NCBI RefSeq assembly: GCF_001425745.1
Contig: NZ_LMDF01000005.1
Span: 152,841-216,840 of the forward strand
Direction: 5' to 3'
Length of the DNA: 64,000 nucleotides
From: Caulobacter sp. Root343
GTDB taxonomy: Bacteria; Pseudomonadota; Alphaproteobacteria; Caulobacterales; Caulobacteraceae
Position 1 is the first letter of the stretch; every line of letters begins with the position of its first letter. This document shows, piece by piece, positions 40,798-49,848 of the stretch. A program made the translations under genes and the position numbers. The notes under the pieces were generated by a model. The model saw only the letters and a program-made list of their open reading frames with translations. It was not told where the DNA came from and did not search any database.

Positions 40798-42375
40798 GTG
40801 CATCTGACGGGCGAGCTTCTGATCGGCGGCGAAAGCCGCATGGGGACCAACGGCGAGATCAAGGGGGTCAACCCCGCGACCGGCGACACCCTGGAGCCCG
40901 CGTTCGGCGGCGCGACCAAGGCCGATGTCGAGCAGGCCGCCGCCCTGGCCGCCGAGGCGTTCGGCCCCTACCGGTCGCTGCCCTACGAGACCCGCGCCAC
41001 CTTCCTGGAAGCCATCGCCGAGCACATCGAGGCGATCGGCGATGACCTGATCGTCCGGGTGATGGCCGAGACCGGCCTGCCGCGCGCCCGCCTCGAAGGC
41101 GAGCGCGCCCGCACCACCGGCCAGCTGCGCCTGTTCGCCAGCGTGCTGCGCGACGGCGGCTTCCTGGAAGCCCGCATCGACCCGGCCCTGCCCGACCGCA
41201 AGCCGCTGCCGCGTCCGGACCTGCGCCTGCGCAACGTGCCGCTGGGTCCCGTGGCGGTGTTCGGGGCCAGCAACTTCCCGCTGGCCTTCTCGGTGGCCGG
41301 CGGCGACACCGCCTCGGCCCTGGCGGCCGGCTGCCCGGTCATCGTCAAGGCCCACCCGGCCCATCCGGGGACCTCGGAGCTGGTCGGCCGCGCCATCCAG
41401 GCCGCCGTGGCCTCGGTCGGCCTGCATCCGGGCGTGTTCTCGATGATCCACGACAGCGGCTACGAGGTCAGCCAGGCCCTGGTCGCCGACCCGCGCGTCA
41501 AGGCCGCCGGCTTCACCGGCTCGCGCCGCGGCGGTCTGGCGCTCGCCGCCATCGCCCAGGGCCGGCCCGAGCCGATCCCGTTCTACGCCGAGATGAGCAG
41601 CATCAACCCGGTGATCCTGCTGCCCGCCGCCCTGAAGGCCCGGGCCGAGAAGATCGCCCCGGACTTCGTGGCCGCCCTGACCCTGGGCGCGGGCCAGTTC
41701 TGCACCAATCCCGGCCTGATCCTGGCCATCGACGGGCCGGAGCTGGACGCCTTCGTCACCGCCGCCGGCCAGGCCGTGGCGGCCGCCCCGGCCTCGGTGA
41801 TGCTGACGCCCGGCATCTGCAAGGCCTTCGCCCATGGCGTCGCGGCGCTGGCCGAGGATCCGCAGGTCACCACCGTGGCGCGCGGCCAGACCGGTCAGGG
41901 CCACACCGGCCAGGCCGGCCTGTTCAGCGTCGCGGCCAGCGCCTTCCTGGCCAACCCGCACCTGCACGAGGAGGTGTTCGGGGCCGCCTCGCTGGTGGTG
42001 CGCTGCGCCGACCAAGCCGAGCTCGCGGCCGTCATCGACGCCCTGGAAGGCCAGCTGACCATCGCCCTGCACCTGGAAGATGGCGACCACGCCATCGCCG
42101 GGGCCCTGCTGCCGGCGCTGGAACTGAAGGCCGGCCGAATCCTGATCAACGGCTTCGGCACCGGCGTCGAGGTGGCCCACGCCATGGTCCACGGCGGCCC
42201 GTTCCCGGCCACCTCGGACGCCAAGGCGACCTCGGTCGGGACCCTGGCCATCGCGCGGTTCCTGCGGCCGGTCAGCTACCAGAACCTGCCGGAAGCCCTG
42301 CTGCCGGCCGAGCTGCGGACGGACAACCCGCTGGGGATCGCGCGCCGGGTCGATGGGAAGATGAAGCTGGGCTGA
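40798..42375 (+). CDS. 2,5-dioxovalerate (alpha-ketoglutarate semialdehyde) dehydrogenase
   Basis: A 525-residue NADP-type aldehyde dehydrogenase. The subfamily is recognised by [33 protein letters not shown] (active Glu) and GQFCTNPG (catalytic Cys). It oxidises 2-oxoglutarate semialdehyde to 2-oxoglutarate, the last step of the Weimberg-type xylose, arabinose and hexarate pathways. That fits the xylan genes in the same window. The start is GTG 40798, giving the family N-terminus (LTGELLIGG...VNPATGD). Confidence 0.9.
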   Translation: MHLTGELLIGGESRMGTNGEIKGVNPATGDTLEPAFGGATKADVEQAAALAAEAFGPYRSLPYETRATFLEAIAEHIEAIGDDLIVRVMAETGLPRARLEGERARTTGQLRLFASVLRDGGFLEARIDPALPDRKPLPRPDLRLRNVPLGPVAVFGASNFPLAFSVAGGDTASALAAGCPVIVKAHPAHPGTSELVGRAIQAAVASVGLHPGVFSMIHDSGYEVSQALVADPRVKAAGFTGSRRGGLALAAIAQGRPEPIPFYAEMSSINPVILLPAALKARAEKIAPDFVAALTLGAGQFCTNPGLILAIDGPELDAFVTAAGQAVAAAPASVMLTPGICKAFAHGVAALAEDPQVTTVARGQTGQGHTGQAGLFSVAASAFLANPHLHEEVFGAASLVVRCADQAELAAVIDALEGQLTIALHLEDGDHAIAGALLPALELKAGRILINGFGTGVEVAHAMVHGGPFPATSDAKATSVGTLAIARFLRPVSYQNLPEALLPAELRTDNPLGIARRVDGKMKLG

Positions 42376-42382
42376 CGGAGCA

Positions 42383-42512
42383 TCCTTCCGCCCCTCCGGG
42401 GGCGGACGACCGCGCGGCGCGCGGTCAGGTGGGGGCAAGTGACAGGCGTTGGCTCGCCACTTGCCCCCTCCGCGCCTTCGGCGCTCCTCCCCCGAAGGGG
42501 GAAGAAGGGATG
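42383..42512. repeat. Family A palindromic repeat
   Basis: Both hairpins are present with the arms in reversed order: the GGGGGCGGACGACCGCGC type first, then CTCCTCCCCCGAAGGGGG. The shared GGTGGGGGCAAGT and ACTTGCCCCC ends meet in the middle. Confidence 0.85.
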
Positions 42513-42539
42513 TCCGCGCCCAAACACTTAAGCAATCAC

Positions 42540-42566
42540 TTGACTATCCACCCAACCCACGATACT
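42540..42566 (+). promoter_or_regulatory. Putative promoter of the ArsR gene
   Basis: TTGACT (42540-42545) and GATACT (42561-42566) are spaced 15 bases apart. Transcription would start about 7 bases later, at or near the ATG at 42574. The transcript may then be leaderless, which fits the lack of a ribosome site. A CACTT direct repeat (42525 and 42537) overlaps the -35 box and may be an operator. Confidence 0.45.
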
Positions 42567-42573
42567 TAACCCC

Positions 42574-42918
42574 ATGCCTAACCAAACCTCCTCGCTCGAC
42601 CTCATGTTCCAGGCCCTCGCGGACCCCGCGCGGCGGAGCATGGTCGAGCGGCTCAGCCGGGGTCCGGCCTCGGTGAGCGAACTGGCCCGGCCGCTGGCCA
42701 TGTCGCTGCCGGCGGTCATGCAGCACCTGGCCATGCTGGAGGCGGGCGGGATCGTGTCGTCGGCGAAGGTCGGCCGGGTGCGCACCTGCCAGATCCGTCC
42801 CGAGGCGCTGTCCCTGGCCGAACAATGGATCAACCAGAGGCGCACCCAGTGGGAGCGGCGCCTCGACCGCCTCGGCGACTTTCTCGCCGACACGGCCGAC
42901 GAAGAGGATCTGAAATGA
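42574..42918 (+). CDS. ArsR-family winged-helix repressor
   Basis: A 114-residue ArsR-type regulator with the winged-helix core LMFQALADPARRSMVERLSRG, recognition helix LAMSLPAVMQHLAMLE, and wing SSAKVGRVRTCQI. No metal-binding cysteine pair is visible, so it probably answers to a small organic signal. It is translationally coupled to the SRPBCC gene, a common ArsR-SRPBCC pair. It probably represses its own operon. Confidence 0.9.
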   Translation: MPNQTSSLDLMFQALADPARRSMVERLSRGPASVSELARPLAMSLPAVMQHLAMLEAGGIVSSAKVGRVRTCQIRPEALSLAEQWINQRRTQWERRLDRLGDFLADTADEEDLK

Positions 42919-43388
42919 CCGCCCGCCCCATGACCGAGCGTAACGCCGTCCACGCCACCTTCTGCGTCGAGCGGGTCTACGCCGCCTCGCCCGCCCGGGT
43001 GTTCAGCGCCTTCGCCGACCCGGAGAAGAAGGCCAAGTGGTTCAAGGGTCCCGACGAGTGGGGCCCGGCCGACCAGAAGTACGACTTCCGGGTCGGCGGC
43101 GAGGAGCACAGCATCGGCGGCCCGCCCGGCGAACCGCCGCACCGGTTCTACAACCGCTATCTCGAGATCATCCCGAACGAGCGGATCGTCTACGCCTACT
43201 GGATGCACCACGGTGACCCGCTGGCCTCGGCCTCGATCGCGACGATCGAGTTCCGGCTCGAGGGGGAGAAGACCCGCGTGGTGATGACCGAGGTCGGGGT
43301 GTTCGTCGACGGCTACTACTCGGCCGAGGGGCGGGAGGAAGGCACGCAGTGGCTGCTGGAGAAGATCGCGCCGCTGGTCGAGGGGTAG
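42915..43388 (+). CDS. SRPBCC (AHSA1-like) domain protein
   Basis: A 157-residue START/AHSA1-type beta-grasp protein with the family blocks ASPARVFSAFADPEKKAKWF and FYNRYLEIIPNERIVYAYWM, and the C-terminal QWLLEKIAPL. These bind hydrophobic ligands in a helix-grip fold. The ATG overlaps the ArsR stop (ATGA). It probably forms a functional unit with ArsR. The ligand is unknown. Confidence 0.88.
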   Translation: MTARPMTERNAVHATFCVERVYAASPARVFSAFADPEKKAKWFKGPDEWGPADQKYDFRVGGEEHSIGGPPGEPPHRFYNRYLEIIPNERIVYAYWMHHGDPLASASIATIEFRLEGEKTRVVMTEVGVFVDGYYSAEGREEGTQWLLEKIAPLVEG

Positions 43389-43391
43389 AGA

Positions 43392-43521
43392 CCACCTTCC
43401 GCCCCCTCCGGGGGCGGACGACCGCGCATCGCGCGGTCAGGTGGGGGCAAGTAAGCCGCGCTAGCTCCCCACTTGCCCCCTCCGCGCCTGCGGCGCTCCT
43501 CCCCCGGAGGGGGAAGAAAGG
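43392..43521. repeat. Family A palindromic repeat
   Basis: Both arms are present as at 42383-42512, with GACCGCGCATCGCGCGGTC in the middle hairpin. Confidence 0.85.
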
Positions 43522-43527
43522 GGGTCC

Positions 43528-43944
43528 CTAGTGCCCCCCAGCGCTCGGCGGCTTGGCGATCTTGGCCACATCCGCTTCCGTCACCGGCTTGGCATAGGCG
43601 TTCCCGAAATGCGTCCTGACATAGGTGATCGCCTCGGCCATCTGGGCGTTGCTGAGGATCCCGACGAAGCCCGGCATCGCGCCCTTGCCGCCGGTCACTA
43701 CCATGATCGGATAGGCCGCGCCGGCCAGCTTGGGATTGGACGCCAGGGCCGGAATGGTTCCCGCCCCGGTCGCGCCCTTGGCGTCGGGCATGTGGCAGGC
43801 CTGGCAGACCGCGCCATAGACCTGCTCGCCGGTGACGGGCTTGGGAACCCGGGTGATGCCGCCGCCCGTATCTCCGCCGGCTGGCGACTGGGCCGCCGCC
43901 GGGAAGGCCAGGAGAGCGGCCGTCAGTACGATGATCTTCCGCAT
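43528..43944 (-). CDS. Class I cytochrome c, partner of the amine oxidase
   Basis: A 138-residue periplasmic cytochrome c. The signal peptide is at 1-19, the haem site is CQACH (C47, C50, H51), and Met89 in GAMPGF is the probable sixth ligand. The gene begins two bases after the flavin amine oxidase stop, so they share an operon. By analogy with flavin amine dehydrogenases that hand electrons to a cytochrome c (nicotine oxidoreductase NicA2 with CycN), this may be the oxidase's electron acceptor. Confidence 0.88.
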   Translation of the reverse strand: MRKIIVLTAALLAFPAAAQSPAGGDTGGGITRVPKPVTGEQVYGAVCQACHMPDAKGATGAGTIPALASNPKLAGAAYPIMVVTGGKGAMPGFVGILSNAQMAEAITYVRTHFGNAYAKPVTEADVAKIAKPPSAGGH

Positions 43945-43946
43945 GA

Positions 43947-45542
43947 TCAGGCCTCCAGCGCGCGCTTGTGCAGACGGGTGATGGCGTCGATGGACGAGAG
44001 CAGCGCCCCCTCCATCCAGCAGCCGATATAGCTGGCGTGCTCGCCGGCCAGGACGATGCGGCGGTCCATGCCGACCAGGGTCTGGTAGTGCTCCTTGCGG
44101 GCCTCGTCGCTCCAGCGGGCGCAGCAGCCCAGGGTCCAGGGCACCCGGCTCCAGGCCACCGAGGCCCCGCTGGCGAACTCCTTGCGGTAGCTCGTGGGGT
44201 GCAGCACCGAGCCCTGGGCCAGGGCCGCCTCGATCCGCTGGTCGGGCGTCATGCCGGCCAGCCGATAGGCCCCCATGTCGCGGGCGAAGGCGCCCAGCAG
44301 CACCGCCGGCCCGTCCTTGAACATGTTGTTGTTGGGATAGGAGATCAGGGCGATCTCCTGGTCGGTGAAGCTGTGGCCGCCATAGATGAAGTCGTCCTCC
44401 TCCCAGAAGCGGCGCTTCATCTCCAGGCCGATCTTGACCTGGCCGGAATACGGCACCGCCTTGATCGCGGCCATCATCTCGTCGGTCACCTGCAGGTCCA
44501 GCTGGCCCAGGATGCCCAGCGGAATGGTGCAGACGCACCAATCACCCTTCAGATCGCTGGCCTTTCCGGTCGCAACGTCAGTGAAGCTGACGGTGACGCC
44601 CTTGTCGTCCTGGGCGATCTTGCTGACCTTGGCCCCGTAGGTGACCATGCCCTCGACCTGCTTGGCGAAGGCCTTGCCGATCATGTCCATGCCGCCCACC
44701 GGCTGGAACATGGTGGTCTGCATCTCGTGGTTCATGAAGAAGCCCATCGAGGTCCAGACCTGCGGGTCCAGCACGTCGTGCAGGCCGTAGAGGTCCTTGG
44801 ACGGGATCGGCGCGCCGTTGACCCCGCCGCCGCCCGGCCGCTCGAAACCCCGGTGCGAGGCCGCGCGCAGCGACGCCGAATACTTGTAGTCGTTGTCCAG
44901 CATGCCCCAGCCCTTCAGGGCCTCCAGCAGCTTGTCGCGGTCCTCCTGGGTGACGGTGTCGTCCAGCGCCTTGGCGTTGACTGACTTGGCCAGCAGCTCG
45001 GCGATGTTGCCCTCGAAGTCGGCGGCGGCGGTGTTGAAGCGCACCGGCTTGCCGCCGAAGGCCTGGGACGAGTGGACCCAGCCGCTGTGGTTGAACTGGA
45101 TGAACGGCTCCAGGGCCACGCCGAACTGCTTGCAATAGTGCAGCAGGGTGCGGTGGTGGTGCGGGATCCGCCACGGGCCGGGGTTCAGGTAGTTGCCTTG
45201 CGAGAAGGCCACGTTCTGGGTCGCCCCACCCAGCTCGGTATAGGTATCTCCCCCACGAAGGGACCAGTTGCGGCCGCCGGCCCGGTTCTGGAACTCCAGG
45301 ATCTTGACCTTGTAGCCGGCCTTGGTCAGCTCGAAGGCGGCCAGCATCCCGGCCAGGCCCGCGCCCAGCACGATCACCGTCGAGCCGGGCCGCGCGCCTT
45401 GCAGATTGGGGGGGCCGTGGAACTGGGTCTCGGCCGCGTGGCCCAGCGTGGTCATCGCCTGGTACAGCGCCGCCGTGCCGCCGACCTTGGCGATGGCCGA
45501 AAGAAGCTGACGCCGCGTCGGCGCCCTGACCCCGGAATCCAT
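43947..45542 (-). CDS. Flavin monoamine oxidase, Tat-exported
   Basis: A 531-residue FAD amine oxidase. A twin-arginine signal (TRRQLLSAIA, R10-R11) is followed by the FAD-binding VLGAGLAGMLAAFE (about 58-70). Conserved GGRNWSLRGGDTYTELGGATQN and the C-terminal AGEHASYIGCWMEGALLSS FAD contacts are present. The amine substrate is unknown (an aromatic or long-chain amine, or an amino acid, is possible). Export to the periplasm and a neighbouring cytochrome c suggest electrons flow to the respiratory chain rather than to O2. Confidence 0.88.
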   Translation of the reverse strand: MDSGVRAPTRRQLLSAIAKVGGTAALYQAMTTLGHAAETQFHGPPNLQGARPGSTVIVLGAGLAGMLAAFELTKAGYKVKILEFQNRAGGRNWSLRGGDTYTELGGATQNVAFSQGNYLNPGPWRIPHHHRTLLHYCKQFGVALEPFIQFNHSGWVHSSQAFGGKPVRFNTAAADFEGNIAELLAKSVNAKALDDTVTQEDRDKLLEALKGWGMLDNDYKYSASLRAASHRGFERPGGGGVNGAPIPSKDLYGLHDVLDPQVWTSMGFFMNHEMQTTMFQPVGGMDMIGKAFAKQVEGMVTYGAKVSKIAQDDKGVTVSFTDVATGKASDLKGDWCVCTIPLGILGQLDLQVTDEMMAAIKAVPYSGQVKIGLEMKRRFWEEDDFIYGGHSFTDQEIALISYPNNNMFKDGPAVLLGAFARDMGAYRLAGMTPDQRIEAALAQGSVLHPTSYRKEFASGASVAWSRVPWTLGCCARWSDEARKEHYQTLVGMDRRIVLAGEHASYIGCWMEGALLSSIDAITRLHKRALEA

Positions 45543-45728
45543 GAAGCCCGTCCCCTACCGAACCGCCGGCTTGGGCGGTGTGCTCTAGGGCTAACAGGGG
45601 TGGACGCGGCGGCGAGGGGCGGCGGGGGCGTAGGACGACGATGCCGGTGGACGCCCCGATTTATCGGCACAGGGACGGTTGGATTGCGCGGGAACTAGGC
45701 AGGGCCTTCATCCCCTACCAAACTAGTG

Positions 45729-45825
45729 TGTCATCCCGGCCGCAGCGCAGCGGAGAGCCGGGACCGCCACAAGCTCTGAGCTTCCGGCGGTCCCGGATAG
45801 CCCCTGCGGGGCTTCCGGGATGACA
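45729..45825. repeat. Family D palindromic repeat (long form)
   Basis: TGTCATCCCGG at 45729 and CCGGGATGACA ending at 45825, with inner GGACCGCC / GGCGGTCCC arms. It lies in the 295-base gap between the amine oxidase and kinase genes. The rest of that gap (45543-45728) shows nothing I can name. Confidence 0.85.
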
Positions 45826-45837
45826 GGAAATTACCCC

Positions 45838-47514
45838 CTACCGCACCACCCGCAGCGCCGGCCGTTCGGCCGCCACCTGGGTCAACGGCGCGGTGAAGCG
45901 GAAGCTGGAGCCCAGGCCCGGCGAGCTGTCGACGCTGATGGTCCCGCCCATCAGCTCGACCAGTTCGCGGCAGATCGACAGGCCCAGGCCCGCCCCGTCG
46001 TGGGCGCGGCTCAGCGAGGTGTCGACCTGGGAGAAGGTCTTGAACAGGTCGGGCACGTGCTGGTCGGCGATGCCCATGCCGGTGTCCTCGACCTCGAACC
46101 GCAGGCCGCCCTTGCCCGAAGGCCGGACGCGGACGGTGACGCCGCCCTCGTCGGTGAACTTGACGGCGTTGGCCACCAAGTTGCCCAGCACCTGGCGCAG
46201 GCGCATCGGGTCGCCGGTCCAGCGGCCGCGCAGCTCGGGCGCGATGTCGACGCACAGGTCCAGGCCCTTGGCCGCCGCCGCGCCCGAGAAGGCCGCGCAG
46301 CTGGCCTCGACCAGGGCGGCCAGGTCGAAGACCTCGGCCCGCAGCCGCACGGCGCGGGTCTCCAGTCGGGCGATGTCGAGGATGTCGTTCAGCAGGGCCA
46401 GCAGGGCCTGGCCGGACTCCTCCAGGATCCGCAGGCGCCGGGCCTGGGGCTCGGACAGGGTGTCGGCGCCCATGACCTGGGCCATGCCCAGCACCCCGTT
46501 CAGCGGCGTGCGGACCTCGTGGCTCATATTGGCCAGGAAGCGGGTCTTGGCGGCGTTGGCGGCCTCGGCCTCCTCCTTGGCGGCGATCAGGGCCAGGCGG
46601 CTGGCCTCCAGCTTGCGCAGGGCCTCGAGCACGCGCCGCACCAGCACCGCGCCGGCCGCGGCCAGCACCAGGAAGCCGGCCAGCAACCAGGGCGCGATGC
46701 CCTTCATCAGCGACAGGCCCGGATTTTCCGCCGCCCAGCTCAGGACGCCGACCGGGTGGCCGTCGATGTCCTGCAGCGACACCTGGGGGTCCTCGTCGTC
46801 GCGGAGATGTTCCAGGAAGACCAGCTTCCTCAGGCCCAGGTCGTCGGCGAACTGGCGCAGGAAGGCCGCGTCGATCTTCCGCGCCGTGACCACCACGGTC
46901 GGCGGACCGTCATAGACGGCGGCCCCGGCCGGAGTCTCCGGCGTGACCGCGGCGATGGCGGTCAGGTAGGTCGCCCCGTCGATGCGCATCAGGCCGGTGC
47001 GGGTCACCTCGGCGGCCGAGCTCAGGCGACCGACCTTGCGGGCGATCCGGGCGTCGACGGCGACCTCGGCGGTGATGGGTTCGGCGGCGGCGGGGAAGCT
47101 CCCCAGCGCCTGGGGCGTGGTCCGCACGCCCGACTTGGAGGCGTAGATCACCTGGTCCGAGCGCACCACGAAGGTCAGGTCGTGCTTGAACTGGTCGTGA
47201 TAATAGGTGGCGAAGTCGGTGTCGGCCCACGCCGCATCGATCTTCCAGCCCATGGCCTTGTAGGCCTGGTCCCAGACCGTGGCCGAGGTCAGTTCGCGCT
47301 CCATGCGGTCCAGGGTGCGCGAGACCGTGCGGCGGGCCAGGGCGATCTCGTCGGCCGCCTCGGTGCGGTCCACCGAGCGCGCGGCCAGCATCATCAGGGC
47401 CAGGCCGCCCAGGATCGAGACGATCACCAGCACCGCCGCCGCGCCGACGATCCCGTGGATCAGCCGCATCGGCCGCGCTTCGGGTCCCTGTGATGTCGGT
47501 TCCGGGCGGGTCAT
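45838..47514 (-). CDS. CHASE4 sensor histidine kinase (orphan)
   Basis: A 558-residue kinase with TM1 at about 18-40, a periplasmic CHASE4-type sensor at about 45-270 (WDQAYKAMGWKIDAAW...YYHDQFKHDL), and TM2 at about 272-292. A coiled coil leads to HisKA with SHEVRTPLNGVLGMAQVM and HATPase with NLVANAVKF, DTGMGIAD and GAGLGLSICREL. There is no receiver domain and no regulator gene next door. The ATG at 47514 precedes a basic N-terminus. The signal is unknown. Confidence 0.9.
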   Translation of the reverse strand: MTRPEPTSQGPEARPMRLIHGIVGAAAVLVIVSILGGLALMMLAARSVDRTEAADEIALARRTVSRTLDRMERELTSATVWDQAYKAMGWKIDAAWADTDFATYYHDQFKHDLTFVVRSDQVIYASKSGVRTTPQALGSFPAAAEPITAEVAVDARIARKVGRLSSAAEVTRTGLMRIDGATYLTAIAAVTPETPAGAAVYDGPPTVVVTARKIDAAFLRQFADDLGLRKLVFLEHLRDDEDPQVSLQDIDGHPVGVLSWAAENPGLSLMKGIAPWLLAGFLVLAAAGAVLVRRVLEALRKLEASRLALIAAKEEAEAANAAKTRFLANMSHEVRTPLNGVLGMAQVMGADTLSEPQARRLRILEESGQALLALLNDILDIARLETRAVRLRAEVFDLAALVEASCAAFSGAAAAKGLDLCVDIAPELRGRWTGDPMRLRQVLGNLVANAVKFTDEGGVTVRVRPSGKGGLRFEVEDTGMGIADQHVPDLFKTFSQVDTSLSRAHDGAGLGLSICRELVELMGGTISVDSSPGLGSSFRFTAPLTQVAAERPALRVVR

Positions 47515-47586
47515 GTCTGAGCCGTAGCTTCGGCCTGGATAGCGAAGAGTAAAACGCGGCCCTTGGCCGCAGGGGGCCTGAAAAGC

Positions 47587-47686
47587 TGTCATCCCGGACA
47601 AGCGCGTAGCGCGCAGATCCGGGACCGCCGAAAGCGCCGAGCTTTCCGCAGTCCCGGCTCTACGCTGCGCTTCGGCCGGGATGACA
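47587..47686. repeat. Family D palindromic repeat (long form)
   Basis: TGTCATCCCGGAC from 47587 and GGCCGGGATGACA ending at 47686. Inner GGGACCGCCG / GCAGTCCCGG arms are imperfect. It lies between the kinase start and the rutR stop. Confidence 0.85.
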
Positions 47687-47691
47687 GTTTT

Positions 47692-48462
47692 TCAAGGCCG
47701 CACCCTCACCCCGTCCAGCACCAGCGCCGTCAGCGCCGCCTGGGTCTCGTCCATGAAGGCCTTGTCCGACAGCGACCTGCCCGACAGCGCCCGCACCTGG
47801 ACGGCGAAGTCGGCATAGTGCTGGGTCAGGGCCCAGATGGCGAAGATCAGGTGCGGCGGGTCGACCGGTCCCAGCCGGCCCGCCGCGACCCAGGCCTCGA
47901 CCACCGCGACCTTTGTGTCGAACACCGCCTTCAGCGGCCCGGCCAGCACGGGTTTGAGCAGCGGCGCGCCGCGCAGCATCTCCAGGGCGAACAGCCGCGA
48001 GACCTCGGGGTGGTCGCGGCTCATGGCCAGCTTGGCGCCGATCAGGGCGGCGATGGCCTGCGCCGGGTCGTCGGCCTCGGTGAAGCGGCTCAGCGGCGCC
48101 AGCCACAGGGCCAGCCCCTGCTCCAGCACCGCCAGGTACAGGGCGTCCTTGGACGGGTGGTAGTAGAGCAGGTTGGCCTTGGAGATCCCCGCCGCCTGGG
48201 CGATGGCCTCGACGCTGGCCCCGTCCAGCCCCTGGCGGGCGAAGACGCCCAGGGCGGCCTTCAGGATCGCGGCCTTGCGGGCTTCGCCGGCCTTGGCCCG
48301 GCGGCCCAAGGGTTCGGGTGGCGGAAAGTTATCCACAGGCTCGCCGTCGCTCACGAACTGGGCGGCCTTGACCAGCTTGCGGGCGCCCGACGCCGCTGGA
48401 GCGCCCGATCGGGGCCCGGCCTTGCGTCGCGGCTTGACGGTCTTGGCTTCGGAGCCGGTCAT
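47692..48462 (-). CDS. rutR: TetR-family repressor of pyrimidine degradation
   Basis: A 256-residue RutR-type TetR repressor. A poorly conserved basic leader (about 1-55) precedes the HTH ([24 protein letters not shown]) and the RutR-like ligand domain ([29 protein letters not shown]). RutR senses uracil/thymine and represses rut genes. It is divergent from rutB. I chose the ATG at 48462 because ATGs at 48483 and 48495 lie within or beyond the operator. Its leader is longer than in E. coli RutR. Confidence 0.92.
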   Translation of the reverse strand: MTGSEAKTVKPRRKAGPRSGAPAASGARKLVKAAQFVSDGEPVDNFPPPEPLGRRAKAGEARKAAILKAALGVFARQGLDGASVEAIAQAAGISKANLLYYHPSKDALYLAVLEQGLALWLAPLSRFTEADDPAQAIAALIGAKLAMSRDHPEVSRLFALEMLRGAPLLKPVLAGPLKAVFDTKVAVVEAWVAAGRLGPVDPPHLIFAIWALTQHYADFAVQVRALSGRSLSDKAFMDETQAALTALVLDGVRVRP

Positions 48463-48475
48463 CGCGTCTCGAACT

Positions 48476-48491
48476 TGGACCATTTGGTCAA
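48476..48491. promoter_or_regulatory. RutR-type operator, box 1
   Basis: TGGACCATTTGGTCAA contains the perfect palindrome GACCA-TT-TGGTC. It agrees with the RutR consensus TTGACCAnnTGGTCAA as I recall it. It lies just upstream of rutR, between rutR and rutB. Confidence 0.85.
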
Positions 48492-48493
48492 AC

Positions 48494-48511
48494 ATGGACC
48501 GAACGGTTCGG
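48494..48511. promoter_or_regulatory. RutR-like operator, box 2
   Basis: ATGGACCGAACGGTTCGG holds CCGAAC-G-GTTCGG and the GACC-N4-GGTT spacing of box 1 with one mismatch. The two GACC half-sites are 19 bases apart, so two repressor dimers may bind side by side. Confidence 0.55.
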
Positions 48512-48573
48512 ATTGCAACGTTACGCCGGATGGTATTCCATGCCTCTCGCGAATAACAAGGGAGCCGACGTCG

Positions 48574-49293
48574 ATGACGTCCACGATCACCCCGCTCTCC
48601 GCCAATGCGGTGATGCTGCCGGCGCGGCCCGAGCCGATCCCGGTCGACCCGAAGACCACGGCGGTGATCGTCATCGACATGCAGAACGCCTACGCCTCGC
48701 CGGGCGGCTATCTGGACCTGGCCGGCTTCGACATCTCGGGCGCGGCCGCCTGCATCCAGCAGATCAAGAGCGTGCTGGAGGTGGCCCGCGGGGCCGGCAT
48801 GCAGGTGGTCTATTTCCAGAACGGCTGGGACGACCAGTATGTCGAGGCCGGCGGCCCCGGCTCGCCCAACTGGTGGAAGTCCAACGCCCTGAAGACCATG
48901 CGCGCCAAGCCCGAGCTGCAGGGCAAGCTGCTGGCGCGCGGCCAGTGGGACTATGAGCTGGTCGACGACCTGACGCCGCAGCCGGGCGACATCCGGCTGC
49001 ACAAGACCCGCTATTCCGGCTTCTTCAACAGCCAGCTGGACAGCGTGCTGCGGGCGCGGGGGATCCGGCACCTGGTGTTCGTCGGCATCGCCACCAACGT
49101 CTGCGTCGAGTCGACCCTGCGCGATGGCTTCATGCTGGAATATTTCGGCACGGTGCTGGAGGACGCCACCCACCAGGCCGGCCCGGAGTTCGTCCAGAAG
49201 GCGGCCCTGTTCAACATCGAGACCTTCTTCGGCTGGGTCTCGACGACGGCGGACTTCAAGGGGGCGTTCGGGCAGCTGGCGCCGTCTTCTTAA
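48574..49293 (+). CDS. rutB: Ureidoacrylate (peroxyureidoacrylate) amidohydrolase
   Basis: A 239-residue isochorismatase-fold enzyme. The catalytic triad is D35 (VIDMQNAY), K144 (LHKTRYS) and C177 (ATNVCVEST). It hydrolyses the ring-opened uracil product to 3-aminoacrylate, CO2 and ammonia. The ATG at 48574 has GGGAG about 9 bases upstream. First gene of rutBCDA, facing RutR boxes. Confidence 0.95.
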   Translation: MTSTITPLSANAVMLPARPEPIPVDPKTTAVIVIDMQNAYASPGGYLDLAGFDISGAAACIQQIKSVLEVARGAGMQVVYFQNGWDDQYVEAGGPGSPNWWKSNALKTMRAKPELQGKLLARGQWDYELVDDLTPQPGDIRLHKTRYSGFFNSQLDSVLRARGIRHLVFVGIATNVCVESTLRDGFMLEYFGTVLEDATHQAGPEFVQKAALFNIETFFGWVSTTADFKGAFGQLAPSS

Positions 49294-49295
49294 CC

Positions 49296-49432
49296 CGACC
49301 TCCCCGGCGAAGGCCGGGGCCCAGATCGAACCCATGAAAGCTTGAGAGACAAACTCCGCCGAGAGGCGCGAACACCCCAGACGCTCAGGATGAATCTGGA
49401 TCCCGGCCTTCGCCGGGAAGGTCGGATCTGAT
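49296..49432. repeat. Family F repeat between rutB and rutC
   Basis: CGACCTCCCCGGCGAAGGCC from 49299 and GGCCTTCGCCGGGAAGGTCG ending near 49427 are inverted around about 90 bases. It lies within the rut operon. A related pair is at 55900-56008. Confidence 0.82.
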
Positions 49433-49454
49433 GAGGATTTAGAGGAGCCCGAAG

Positions 49455-49844
49455 ATGCCCAAAACCGTCATCACCCCGCCCGGCACGGGCGTGCCGATCG
49501 CGCCGTTCTCGCCGGGGACCATGGCCGATGGCGTGGTCTATGTGTCGGGCACCCTGGCCTTCGACAAGGACAACAACGTCGCCTTCCCCGACGACGCCGA
49601 GGCCCAGACGCGGCAGGTGCTGGAGACCATCAAGTCGGTGATCGAGACCGCCGGCGGGACCATGGAAGACATCACCATGAACCACATCTTCCTGACCGAC
49701 TGGAGCTACTACCAGACGATCAACAAGGTCTATGCCGAGTACTTCCCTGGCGACAAGCCGGCCCGCTACTGCATCCAGTGCGGCCTGGTGAAGCCCGGCT
49801 TCGTGGTCGAGATCGCCAGCGTCGCCCACGTGGGGAAGAAGTAG
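49455..49844 (+). CDS. rutC: 3-aminoacrylate deaminase, RidA family
   Basis: A 129-residue RidA/YjgF-fold protein. Typical blocks are [37 protein letters not shown] and [18 protein letters not shown]. It speeds conversion of 3-aminoacrylate to malonic semialdehyde and ammonia. The ATG has GAGGAGC about 8 bases upstream. It is separated from rutB by a palindromic repeat. Confidence 0.93.
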   Translation: MPKTVITPPGTGVPIAPFSPGTMADGVVYVSGTLAFDKDNNVAFPDDAEAQTRQVLETIKSVIETAGGTMEDITMNHIFLTDWSYYQTINKVYAEYFPGDKPARYCIQCGLVKPGFVVEIASVAHVGKK

Positions 49845-49848
49845 GCCG

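Noticed and set aside
44031..44541. Long N-terminal extension of the cytochrome c frame
   Set aside because: It overlaps the amine oxidase in another frame. The signal peptide clearly starts at ATG 43944.
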